Positions 17,311 to 25,173 of a stretch of DNA of 64,000 nucleotides are shown one piece after another (position 1 is the first letter of the stretch; each line of letters begins with the position of its first letter). This DNA is from Fibrella aquatilis. Its GTDB lineage: Bacteria; Bacteroidota; Bacteroidia; Cytophagales; Spirosomataceae. The notes under the pieces are model-generated. The model saw only the letters and a program-made list of their open reading frames with translations, made no database searches and was not told the origin of the DNA. A program made the position numbers and the translations under genes. Location: contig NZ_JAFMYU010000002.1 in the NCBI RefSeq assembly GCF_017353255.1, positions 372,001 through 436,000 of the forward strand, written 5' to 3'.

Positions 17311-18672
17311 TTAGCGTTGTAACCTAAAATTGATTAGTTGGCGTGATTGGTCTGTAACGCGGGCGTTGTGGGCCATGCGTACCCCCAGCACCCAGCAAAT
17401 GGTTTTAGCGCTCTCCAGCACCCAAACGTGCTCACGTTCAGGCAGTGGCAGCTGTTGTTCCTGTAGCAAATCGCTCACCAATTTTGATCCGTTCATGCCC
17501 AGTGGTCTGAATCGGTCGCCCTGCTGCCAGGGCCGGATAAGCCAGGGAAAGGGGAGCAACGCACGATCAAAAAGGGCTTCGGTGGGTGAGGTCGGCCAGG
17601 TGCCGGTCCAGCTTTCGCGGTCGACTGGCGTAACGGTGAGCCACCCGGCCCAACCCAGGTTAAGGGGTTCGTTGGGCCATTCGTTCACCAAAATGGGGAT
17701 GTTGGGTATGCTGTAGCGGGGGCCTAGCCAGAGGCGACCCTGATGGTGTGTGAGTTGATGTGAGGCTGAGTAAAACACTTGTCCTGTTTTGACGGTGCCT
17801 AACCCGGTTTGGTCAACACCCGCCCAGCATTGCGCCAGCGCGTCGGGCGTGAAGCCATAGGGACGTAGCCACTGATTTAACCGATAGAGTGGCTCTTCTA
17901 TTCTACTAAGCTGTTGGCAATCAATAAAATAGCCCTTGAGTGTTGGCGTGGCGCAGGCAGCAAACGACCGATCGAGTTCGGCCTGAAGTATTTTTTCAGC
18001 TGCCTGAATCTGGCCAATCGTGCGGGGCAGCGTTTGCAGCAAACCGGGGTTGATCTGTTCCAGGGCGGGCACCACCTGATGCCGAATCCGGTTGCGGCTA
18101 TAGGCATCGGTGGCGTTGGAGGCATCGTCGCGCCAAACCAACTCCTGCGTTTGGGCGTAGGTCTCTATCTCGGCGCGGGTAGCAAACCAGAGGGGCCGCA
18201 CCACGCCCTGTTCATTCTTGACAGGAATACCGTGCAGCCCCGCCAGCCCGGTGCCCCGCGTGAGGTTCAGGAGCATGGTTTCCAGCACGTCGTTGAGGTG
18301 GTGGGCCGTAGCAATGGCGGCATAACCGTGTTCATGCCGGAGGGCCTGAAACCAGTCGTAGCGCAGCTGGCGGGCCGTAAGCTGAATAGACTCCCCCCGT
18401 TTGGCGGCTTCGGCGGCAGTATCGACCCGGAGTTGGTGAAAGGGAACACCGTAGGCCTCGGCCCTGTTTTGCACCAGGGCGGCGTCGGCGTCGGACTCGG
18501 CCCCGCGCAGACCAAAGTTGACGTGGGCGATGGCGAAGGCGAAACCACAGCGGTGCAGCAGGTGAGCCAGCACCACCGAATCGACGCCCCCGCTCACGGC
18601 CACCAGTACACGTTGGCCGCTGGTGAAGAGTTGATGTTCGTTAATAAATGCTAAAAAGCCCTGTTCCAGCAC
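17311..18672 (-). CDS. tilS: tRNA(Ile)-lysidine synthase
   Basis: 453 residues. PP-loop VAVSGGVDSVVLAHLL with SGGVDS at 27-32 adenylates C34 of tRNA-Ile(CAU); lysine then forms lysidine so that AUA is read as Ile. HVNFGLRGAESDADA and ATAHHLNDVLETMLLNLTRGTGLAGL are the expected TilS motifs, and the C-terminal substrate-binding domain contains QQGDRFRPLGMNGSKLVSDLL. Essential in most bacteria. Divergent from the OstA-like gene across 76 bp. Confidence 0.96.
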   Translation of the reverse strand: MLEQGFLAFINEHQLFTSGQRVLVAVSGGVDSVVLAHLLHRCGFAFAIAHVNFGLRGAESDADAALVQNRAEAYGVPFHQLRVDTAAEAAKRGESIQLTARQLRYDWFQALRHEHGYAAIATAHHLNDVLETMLLNLTRGTGLAGLHGIPVKNEQGVVRPLWFATRAEIETYAQTQELVWRDDASNATDAYSRNRIRHQVVPALEQINPGLLQTLPRTIGQIQAAEKILQAELDRSFAACATPTLKGYFIDCQQLSRIEEPLYRLNQWLRPYGFTPDALAQCWAGVDQTGLGTVKTGQVFYSASHQLTHHQGRLWLGPRYSIPNIPILVNEWPNEPLNLGWAGWLTVTPVDRESWTGTWPTSPTEALFDRALLPFPWLIRPWQQGDRFRPLGMNGSKLVSDLLQEQQLPLPEREHVWVLESAKTICWVLGVRMAHNARVTDQSRQLINFRLQR

Positions 18673-18699
18673 GCGTTGGCGTAGTTTTGTTTTCTAAGG

Positions 18700-18731
18700 A
18701 GACAGAAGACTGTAAAACAGAAGACTGCTTT
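18700..18731. repeat. One-armed heptad remnant
   Basis: acagaagactg occurs twice here with 7-bp-type periodicity in the 76-bp tilS/OstA divergent region. No inverted partner is seen. Looks like a decayed or half foldback element. Confidence 0.4.
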
Positions 18732-18748
18732 CCAAAGACTCGTTTTCA

Positions 18749-21112
18749 ATGGATTTACAAAAATACAATCTTTCATTGCGTTGGCTGCTGACGGCGTTGC
18801 TGCTGGTGGTGGCACCGTGGGCGGTGGCGCAGGTGGGTCGTCCGCCCATGATGGGTGGCGGGCAGCCGGGCACGGGTACCGAACTGGTGCAGCTGATTCA
18901 TGCCGACTCGCTGATTGGGTTAAGCTCGCCGGGGGTGTCTATCAAGCGGGTGGTCAACAACGTGAAGTTCAGCCACAAAGGGGCATTGCTCTACTGCGAC
19001 CTGGCTATTCAGAACAGTACCAACAACGTGATTGAGGCCTATGGCCACGTGCGCATTGTACAGGGCGACACCGTGACCGTGCAGGGCGACACTATGTATT
19101 ATTACGGCAACACCCGCTCGGCCACGGTGCTGCACCGCGTGGTGCTCAAAGACCGGAAGATGACACTGACCACTGCCCGCCTGGACTATGACATGGCCAA
19201 CGGGCTGGCGCACTACCCCACCAAAGGCCGCATTGTGGATAAAGAAAACGTGCTCACCAGCGAAGAGGGCTACTACAGCACCCGCACTAAAGAGTTCACG
19301 TTTATTCGCAACGTACGGTTGGTGAACCCCCAAACTACGCTCATTGCCGACTCGCTGCTCTACAACAGCGCCACTAAGGTTGCCACCTTCCAGGGACCAA
19401 CGAAGATTATCAACAAAGACGGGACGCTACAGGCCCGCGATGGCACCTATAATACCACCACGCGGGTATCGAATTTTCGGCAACGTGCCACAGCTTATAC
19501 CGACAAATACACCCTCACCGGCGATACCCTGAACTTCGACAATGTGACCGAACTGGGCATTGCTAAAGGCAACGTGGTCATGGTGGCCAAGGAAGATAAA
19601 ACGACCATTACGGGCAATCAGGGCCGTTATAATGGCAAACTGGGCATCACGCGGGTAACGGGCAACGCTGTGGTGCGCACAGTGAGTGCCCAGGATACGC
19701 TCTACATGCGTGCCGACACCCTGTTTTCGTACGATACGCCGTCGGGGAGTAAGGAGAAAAAGCCGCGCAAGCTGGTGGGTCAGAAAAACGTGCTCGTGTT
19801 TAAGCCCGACATGCAGAGCCGTTGCGATTCACTGGTGTACACGGCCGTTGATTCGAGCTTTTATTTCTACAAAAAGCCTATTGTCTGGAGCCAGAATTAC
19901 CAAATGGAGGCCGACACGATTACGGCCCGGCTGAAGAGCAATCGGATCAACACGCTGCTGCTACGGGGGCGGTCGTTTGTGGTGTCGCAGGATACGATGA
20001 AGTTTTTCAACCAGATCAAGGGGCGGTCTGTCACGGCTTATTTCAAGTCGGTGTCTGACACGCTGAAGCCCAGAGTGGTGCGTATCGTGAAGCGCACTAA
20101 AGGAGCCGCCGGCACGGGTAAGCCGGGCACGAACAAGCCCGCCACTACGCCTCCCACCTACACCACGGCGCTGGTGGGGGGCAGCCCTACTGGCAGGCCG
20201 CCCAAAGTGGAAGAGAAAACGCAGCTGGATAAGGTGGTAGTCGAGGGCAACGGACAGAGCATTTATTTCGTAGTGGATGATAAAAATGTGTTCACGGGAA
20301 TGAACCGCGTTGACTGTAGCAAAATGACCATCGAATTTGCAAAAGGGAGGGTGGGTAATATTCGGTTTTATGGCCGTCCCGATGGCATATTGACCCCCCC
20401 CAAACAACTAACCAACGACAAGAAAACGCTCGACGGTTTTCGGTGGCGCGTGAACGAAAAACCCACCAAGGCCAATGTGCTCGGCGAGACGCCCTACGGC
20501 CCCGCTATGCCGAAAACCAGCCCGCCACCGCCGCCCAGTCAGGTTATTGCCGATGTGTCTGACCGGGTTCCATCGCGGACGTCGTCTGTTATGAAAACGG
20601 CCACTATGTTAGGCCTGCCAACGTCGGTCAGCGCCGTGAAGGTGGTGTTGGCGCAGCCCGCAACGGCGAGTGTGGTGGCTACAGCCACAGCTACGCTGGC
20701 TAAATCCCTGCCCGCAAGTACTACGGCTGTAACAAGTCTTATCAGCACCTCGGCGGTCACTGTGCTGCCCAAGGTTGCCTTACTGACTGATAGTCTGACG
20801 ACTGATTCAGCAGCCATAAGTGGATTGAAAAGCGTGATTGCGCCAGTTATCCCAAAGGCCGACAGTGCTCTGTTGACCGTGCCTGTTTCGGCAACGGTCG
20901 GTGCGGCGAAAGCAGATGTTAAAAAGACAATGCCTGCCAACATGGGTGCGGGAAAAACCAACGTTCCGCCGCCGGTTAGTCAGGATCCGTTGCAGACAAA
21001 AGATGTCTCTGACCTGGAAAAGGTTTTAAATAAAAAACCATTGCATAAAAAGGGCATTAAAGTTGATGCAATTAATAAACCTTTAGAATCTAAATCGGGT
21101 CAAAAGCAGTAA
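18749..21112 (+). CDS. OstA-like (LptA/LptD N-domain) protein
   Basis: 787 residues. Signal anchor or peptide in WLLTALLLVVAPWAVAQ. Residues about 50-330 are repeated OstA/LptA beta-jellyroll strands (VKFSHKGALLYCDLAIQN, YGHVRIVQGDTVTVQGDTMYY, VRLVNPQTTLIADSLLYNS). These form the periplasmic lipopolysaccharide slide in the Lpt pathway. The Bacteroidota OstA-like family is longer than LptA and lacks the LptD barrel. About 590-787 is Thr/Val/Ala-rich and then Lys-rich, probably disordered. Likely role: LPS or lipooligosaccharide transport across the periplasm (family inference). Confidence 0.88.
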   Translation: MDLQKYNLSLRWLLTALLLVVAPWAVAQVGRPPMMGGGQPGTGTELVQLIHADSLIGLSSPGVSIKRVVNNVKFSHKGALLYCDLAIQNSTNNVIEAYGHVRIVQGDTVTVQGDTMYYYGNTRSATVLHRVVLKDRKMTLTTARLDYDMANGLAHYPTKGRIVDKENVLTSEEGYYSTRTKEFTFIRNVRLVNPQTTLIADSLLYNSATKVATFQGPTKIINKDGTLQARDGTYNTTTRVSNFRQRATAYTDKYTLTGDTLNFDNVTELGIAKGNVVMVAKEDKTTITGNQGRYNGKLGITRVTGNAVVRTVSAQDTLYMRADTLFSYDTPSGSKEKKPRKLVGQKNVLVFKPDMQSRCDSLVYTAVDSSFYFYKKPIVWSQNYQMEADTITARLKSNRINTLLLRGRSFVVSQDTMKFFNQIKGRSVTAYFKSVSDTLKPRVVRIVKRTKGAAGTGKPGTNKPATTPPTYTTALVGGSPTGRPPKVEEKTQLDKVVVEGNGQSIYFVVDDKNVFTGMNRVDCSKMTIEFAKGRVGNIRFYGRPDGILTPPKQLTNDKKTLDGFRWRVNEKPTKANVLGETPYGPAMPKTSPPPPPSQVIADVSDRVPSRTSSVMKTATMLGLPTSVSAVKVVLAQPATASVVATATATLAKSLPASTTAVTSLISTSAVTVLPKVALLTDSLTTDSAAISGLKSVIAPVIPKADSALLTVPVSATVGAAKADVKKTMPANMGAGKTNVPPPVSQDPLQTKDVSDLEKVLNKKPLHKKGIKVDAINKPLESKSGQKQ

Positions 21113-21151
21113 ATCGCTTTAAGAATTAACAATTTTTCACCCATAACCGCG

Positions 21152-21182
21152 TTGGTTTTGACTTATTCCCTGAGTACGTTTG
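21152..21182 (+). promoter_or_regulatory. Bacteroidota-type promoter
   Basis: TTG at 21152-21154, 20-bp spacer, TACGTTTG at 21175-21182: a full match to the Bacteroidota housekeeping consensus TTG-N(19-21)-TAnnTTTG. The start codon of the T9SS cargo gene is 33 bp downstream. Confidence 0.6.
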
Positions 21183-21215
21183 TAAGTCGTTCGGTTAACG
21201 CGTTGATTATCAAGC

Positions 21216-21860
21216 ATGAAACAAATTTTACTGGCATATGGGCTTTTCATCGGTCTGCTGTGGACCACTTCGGCGCGGGCGCAGGAACCGGGGCGGAGTC
21301 GGCTTGAGCTGGGCCGAAAGAACAGCCCGGCTTCGGTGGCGAATACCAGCAGCAAACCACAGCGCCTGCTGATGCCCCGGCCCATGCCCATGTCGCCGAT
21401 GGACCGTCTGCTTACGCAGGGTCGTAACGACATGCTCCGCGCCTATTACCGATCTATTTTGTTGGCTCCTACGGCTGTGAAAGCAACCACGCCCCGTTTG
21501 GGTGTGGCCACGCCAGAAAGCACCATGACCAGTCAGCCCGTTATGGACCGGCAGGCCGATGATGCTGTGCGGTCGGAAGATCAGATGTACAGTAGCAACC
21601 GCCTCACGGTATCGAACATCTACCCCAACCCGGCGCATGATGTGGCTGAAATAGACTACACCATGCACAGCAGCGTGGGCGACGTAAACATTACGCTCCT
21701 TAACGTATTAGGCACCCCCGTAGCTGAGTATTCGCTGGACCGCAACGAGCGGAAAGTGCGTATTCAAACCCGCGATATGCCCACTGGCTATTACTTCTAT
21801 CAACTGTCGGTAGAAGGGGTGAAGGTGGCTACCAAGAAACTGCTGGTGAAGCATCAGTAA
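21216..21860 (+). CDS. T9SS type A sorting domain protein
   Basis: 214 residues. Signal peptide ending ARAQE. Residues about 20-130 are low-complexity with no recognised domain. The last ~80 residues are a type IX secretion C-terminal domain: SNIYPNPAHDVAEIDY, ITLLNVLGTPVAEYSL, MPTGYYFYQLSVEGVKVATKKLLV. The protein is expected to cross the outer membrane through the T9SS and be attached to the surface after the domain is removed. Function of the short passenger unknown. Confidence 0.88.
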   Translation: MKQILLAYGLFIGLLWTTSARAQEPGRSRLELGRKNSPASVANTSSKPQRLLMPRPMPMSPMDRLLTQGRNDMLRAYYRSILLAPTAVKATTPRLGVATPESTMTSQPVMDRQADDAVRSEDQMYSSNRLTVSNIYPNPAHDVAEIDYTMHSSVGDVNITLLNVLGTPVAEYSLDRNERKVRIQTRDMPTGYYFYQLSVEGVKVATKKLLVKHQ

Positions 21861-21944
21861 TTCAGAAGTAGCGGCAACAATTGCCATTACAGGTCGTTTT
21901 TGAGAACGTAATAAGTACCTTGTCACCTTAAAACCACGAGCACC

Positions 21945-22061
21945 ATGGCTAAAGCACAAGACGCCCGATCTGAAAAGAAAAAAGAACCTGCCAAATCGCC
22001 GAAAGAAAAAAAGGCGGCTAAGGCTGAAAAGAAACAAGAAAAAAGCCGCCGTCAGGATTAA
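21945..22061 (+). CDS. 38-residue Lys/Glu-rich small protein
   Basis: ATG at 21945 to TAA at 22059-22061. Sequence begins MAKAQDARSEKKKEPAKSP and is almost entirely Lys, Glu, Ala, Arg and Gln. It is followed 15 bp later by a perfect 15-bp terminator, and it is 84 bp past the T9SS gene, so it looks like a real transcription unit end. Probably disordered or one charged helix; may bind nucleic acid. Function unknown. Confidence 0.6.
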   Translation: MAKAQDARSEKKKEPAKSPKEKKAAKAEKKQEKSRRQD

Positions 22062-22076
22062 CCTCCGGCAGTGCAC

Positions 22077-22112
22077 AAAAAAGGCCTCACCACTACTGGT
22101 GAGGCCTTTTTT
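22077..22112 (+). terminator. Strong intrinsic terminator
   Basis: aaaaaaggcctcacc / ggtgaggcctttttt: perfect 15-bp stem, 6-nt loop and six T residues on the + strand, ending the 21216-22061 unit. Confidence 0.9.
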
Positions 22113-22116
22113 GGGT

Positions 22117-22277
22117 TGATAGTTGGTGGTTTGTAGTTGCTTCGCGCTACGTGCCCCTCGACTGCGCTCGGGGTGACAACAACCTTGAATCAATTCAAGA
22201 ACTTGGATCTATCTGCCTGTCACCCCGAGCGCAGTCGAGGGGCACGTAGCGCGAAGCAACCACAAACTACAAACCAC
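22117..22277. repeat. Foldback element 6 with ctcggggtgaca core
   Basis: Perfect 43-bp arms at 22136-22178 and 22218-22260 with a 39-nt loop. Outside them are tagttgg/tggtttg-type heptads on both sides. The core begins gcttcgcgc and continues into cctcgactgcgctcggggtg, related to the core of element 13 (42497-42614). Confidence 0.9.
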
Positions 22278-22284
22278 TACCCCC

Positions 22285-23106
22285 CTACACCGCCACGGGG
22301 GCTTTGATAGCGGGCCAGGGGTCGTAGTTTTCCAGGGTGAAATCGTCGTATACGAAGTCGAAGATGGCTGTCACGGCCGGATTGAGACGCATGGTGGGCA
22401 GGGGACGGAACGAACGCGACAGCTGGGTTTCGACCTGTTCTAAGTGATTGATATACAAGTGTGTGTCGCCGCCCGTCCAGATAAATTCGTGGGCTTCATA
22501 ACCACATTCCTGCGCAATCATCATGGTGAGCAGGGCGTAGGAGGCTATGTTAAACGGTACCCCCAAAAACACATCTGCCGACCGCTGGTAAAGCTGACAC
22601 GATAGCTGCGGTTTTGTCTGCCCCTTTTCTGCATCGGCGGGGGCCACGTAGAACTGAAACAGCAGGTGGCAGGGGGGCAGGGCCATACTGGGCACGTCGG
22701 CGGGGTTCCAGGCCGAGACAATCATCCGCCTAGAATCGGGTGATTGTTTCAGCTGGCGGAGCACCTCACCCAGCTGGTCGATCACGCGGCCGTCGGGGGC
22801 CTGCCAGCTGCGCCACTGTTTGCCATATACGTCGCCGAGATTACCGTTTTCGTCGGCCCACTCGTCCCAGATGCTCACGCCGTTGTCTTTCAGGTATTTA
22901 ATGTTGGTTTCGCCCCGAATAAACCACAGCAGTTCGTGGATGATGGACTTGGTATGGACTTTTTTGGTCGTCAGCAGGGGGAATCCTTCCTGGAGGTTAA
23001 ACCGCATCTGATAGCCAAATACGCTGATAGTGCCCGTACCGGTGCGGTCGGTTTTGCGGGTGCCGTTGGCCAGAATATGCCGTAGCAGGTCGTGGTACGC
23101 TTGCAT
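22285..23106 (-). CDS. thyA: Thymidylate synthase
   Basis: 273 residues from the ATG at 23104-23106 ([15 protein letters not shown]). Longer in-frame starts to 23295 add non-homologous residues encoded by foldback element 7. Catalytic Cys146 in [14 protein letters not shown] matches E. coli C146. [16 protein letters not shown], phosphate-binding [17 protein letters not shown] and folate-site [14 protein letters not shown] are all present. Methylates dUMP to dTMP using methylene-tetrahydrofolate. Confidence 0.97.
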   Translation of the reverse strand: MQAYHDLLRHILANGTRKTDRTGTGTISVFGYQMRFNLQEGFPLLTTKKVHTKSIIHELLWFIRGETNIKYLKDNGVSIWDEWADENGNLGDVYGKQWRSWQAPDGRVIDQLGEVLRQLKQSPDSRRMIVSAWNPADVPSMALPPCHLLFQFYVAPADAEKGQTKPQLSCQLYQRSADVFLGVPFNIASYALLTMMIAQECGYEAHEFIWTGGDTHLYINHLEQVETQLSRSFRPLPTMRLNPAVTAIFDFVYDDFTLENYDPWPAIKAPVAV

Positions 23107-23148
23107 GGGGGTGGGGTTTGGTACGCGAAGGTAAGGAGCGTAGTGCAA

Positions 23149-23214
23149 AGAGCAGAGAGCAACAGTCTCTCTTAGCTCTAGGCTCTTAGCTCTACGCTCT
23201 CTGCTCTCAGCTTC
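23149..23214. repeat. Foldback element 7 (agctct heptads)
   Basis: Perfect 12-bp arms agagcagagagc (23149-23160) and gctctctgctct (23196-23207); the right side has five 7-bp units (tagctct, aggctct, tagctct, acgctct, ctgctct). The right side overlaps the 3' end of plsC and encodes its C-terminal residues. Confidence 0.75.
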
Positions 23215-23933
23215 TCCGCAATGGCCGTGCGGGCGCGTTCTACAACGTGTTCGATGCTGGCGTCGGTCGGATCGATGGGGGAAAGGACCGTCCACGACAT
23301 GCGCGTGAATGAGCGGAGGGGAAACAGGCCGCGGGGGTTGAATTTACCCGTGTTGGCAATGGCAATGGGCACTACGAGCGCGTCGGGAGCTTTTCTGAGC
23401 AAAATGGCCAACCCGGCACCGGCAAATTCGTTGGGAACGTTAGAGGCACTGCGGGTGCCTTCGGGAAAGATTACTACCGAGCAATGCCGTTTGTTCAATT
23501 GTTGTCCCAGTCGGCTCAGTTGCCCCATGGCCTGCCGGGCATCTTTGCGGTCGATGAGCGCGGCTCCGCTCCGGCGCAGGTTGTAGGAAATGCTGGGGAT
23601 ACCGCGACTCAGCTCTATTTTGGCCACGAACACCGGGTTCTGGCGACGTAGGAACCAGATAAGCGGCGAGATGTCGAAGAGGCTTTGGTGGTTGGCTACG
23701 AAGAGCAGCGGGCGGTTGGTGGGCAGGGGGGCGTCGTACTGAAACCGGAACGACGAACCGGTCAGTCGCCAGCCGTAGGTAATGAAGGCGTTAAGCAGAT
23801 CAGCCACCTTTTTTTGGGCCGCCCGCCCGCCCAATCGGTGCGCTACCACCTGGGCCATATGAAAGACTAACAACACCAGCCCGAAGTAAAGTAGATAAAC
23901 TGGCGAGAGTAAGTAGTCAATAAGCTTTTTCAT
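23178..23933 (-). CDS. plsC: 1-acyl-sn-glycerol-3-phosphate acyltransferase
   Basis: 251 residues with N-terminal membrane segment [20 protein letters not shown]. Catalytic motif NHQSLFD (81-87, H-x4-D), [11 protein letters not shown] for glycerol-phosphate binding, and [11 protein letters not shown]. Transfers an acyl chain to lysophosphatidic acid at the inner membrane. The last ten residues (about AESVELRA) are read from foldback element 7, a non-native extension. Divergent from the acyl-ACP desaturase gene, so both lipid genes share one control region. Confidence 0.93.
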   Translation of the reverse strand: MKKLIDYLLSPVYLLYFGLVLLVFHMAQVVAHRLGGRAAQKKVADLLNAFITYGWRLTGSSFRFQYDAPLPTNRPLLFVANHQSLFDISPLIWFLRRQNPVFVAKIELSRGIPSISYNLRRSGAALIDRKDARQAMGQLSRLGQQLNKRHCSVVIFPEGTRSASNVPNEFAGAGLAILLRKAPDALVVPIAIANTGKFNPRGLFPLRSFTRMSWTVLSPIDPTDASIEHVVERARTAIAEKLRAESVELRA

Positions 23934-23968
23934 GGTATCGTTGAGGTGAATTTCAGCAGACTATGCCC

Positions 23969-24008
23969 CAAAAATAGGTAACAAGCCAATTATTATGCTT
24001 TACTTTTG
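23969..24008. promoter_or_regulatory. Divergent -7 boxes between plsC and the desaturase
   Basis: TACTTTTG (24001-24008) faces the desaturase and TATTTTTG on the minus strand (23969-23976) faces plsC; both match TAnnTTTG. No convincing TTG -33 boxes are seen at 19-21 bp. Confidence 0.35.
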
Positions 24009-24104
24009 TAAGGGCGCACCGCCGCCTCTGTCCGGTTTTAGGCCAGAGCGCTGAGGCAACGTGTCTGTAAATGAACACCTACCGTGACCTTCAGGATCGA
24101 AGTG

Positions 24105-25049
24105 ATGCAGTTTATCGGGGCCAAAATGGATGCCCTCATAACCGAATTTTTAAAGCCTATTGAGACTAACTGGCAACCCGCCGATTTGTTGCCCGATTCT
24201 ACGCGTCCCACATTTCTGGAGGAAGTGCGGGTCTTGCAAGAGCAAGCGCAGGCCTTACCCTACGACTACCTGGCCGTGCTGGTGGGCGACACTATCACCG
24301 AAGAAGCGCTACCCACCTACGAGGCCTGGCTGATGGACGTGGACGGCGTTGACCAGACAAACCCTAAAGGCTGGTCGCAGTGGGTGCGCGGCTGGACCGC
24401 CGAAGAAAACCGTCACGGCGACCTCCTCAACAAGTTTTTGTACCTGTCGGGCCGGGTAAACATGCGGGCTATGGAAACCTCGACCCAGTACCTCATTGCC
24501 GACGGCTACGACATTCAGACTGGGCGCGACCCCTACCGCAATTTCGTATACACGTCGTTTCAGGAGCTGGCTACCAACATCTCGCACCGCCGCACCGCCA
24601 CGCAGGCCAAGCAGTCGGGCAATGCGTTGCTGTCGCAGATATGCGGGGTGATTGCCGCCGACGAAATGCGCCACGCGAAGGCCTACAAGTCGTTTGTGGC
24701 CGAAATCTTCACCCACGACGCGTCGGGTATGATGCTGGCGTTTGAAGATATGATGCGCAAGAAGATTGTGATGCCCGCCCACATGCTGCGCGAAAGCGGC
24801 GTGAACCTGAGCAACACCTATTCGCACTTCTCCGACGCCGCCCAGCGCATTGGCGTATACACCGTCCGCGACTATATCCAGATCCTAGAGTCGTTGCTGA
24901 GCGACTGGAAAATCGATGCTATGTCTGACCTGTCGGACGACGCTCAACGCGCCCGCGACTACCTCATGGCGCTCCCCGCCCGCCTCACCCGCCTCGCCGA
25001 CCGCACCCGCATTCCCAGCCTGGCCTATGAGTTCAGCTGGATAAAATAA
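24105..25049 (+). CDS. Acyl-[acyl-carrier-protein] desaturase
   Basis: 314 residues from ATG 24105 (MQFIGAKMDALI); a GTG at 24084 and an ATG 24 bp further in are alternatives. The di-iron ligands are seen as AEENRHGDLLNKFLY (EExRH) and AADEMRHAKAYKSF (DExRH). This is the soluble stearoyl-ACP desaturase (FAB2) family, which inserts a cis double bond into ACP-bound chains using O2 and ferredoxin. Sits next to plsC, consistent with membrane lipid tailoring. A leader of about 90 nt with gcctc/gaggc complementarity precedes it. Confidence 0.93.
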   Translation: MQFIGAKMDALITEFLKPIETNWQPADLLPDSTRPTFLEEVRVLQEQAQALPYDYLAVLVGDTITEEALPTYEAWLMDVDGVDQTNPKGWSQWVRGWTAEENRHGDLLNKFLYLSGRVNMRAMETSTQYLIADGYDIQTGRDPYRNFVYTSFQELATNISHRRTATQAKQSGNALLSQICGVIAADEMRHAKAYKSFVAEIFTHDASGMMLAFEDMMRKKIVMPAHMLRESGVNLSNTYSHFSDAAQRIGVYTVRDYIQILESLLSDWKIDAMSDLSDDAQRARDYLMALPARLTRLADRTRIPSLAYEFSWIK

Positions 25050-25173
25050 AAAAGGAGGAGAGGGAAGAAAGGGAGGAGGGGGAGGAAAGGGGGGCTTCGT
25101 GCGTTGGTTAAGTGCCTACAGCGCGAAGCTCCCTTTCCTCCCCCTCCTCCCTTTCTTCCCTTTCCTCCTTTTT
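25050..25173. repeat. Foldback element 8 (purine/pyrimidine heptads)
   Basis: Left arm is purine-only (aaaggag, gagaggg, aagaaag, ggaggag), right arm is its pyrimidine complement, about 52 bp each with few mismatches. Inner core ggcttcgtgc / gcgcgaagct. The right arm ends on the base before the next start codon (25174), so it forms that gene's leader. Confidence 0.85.
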
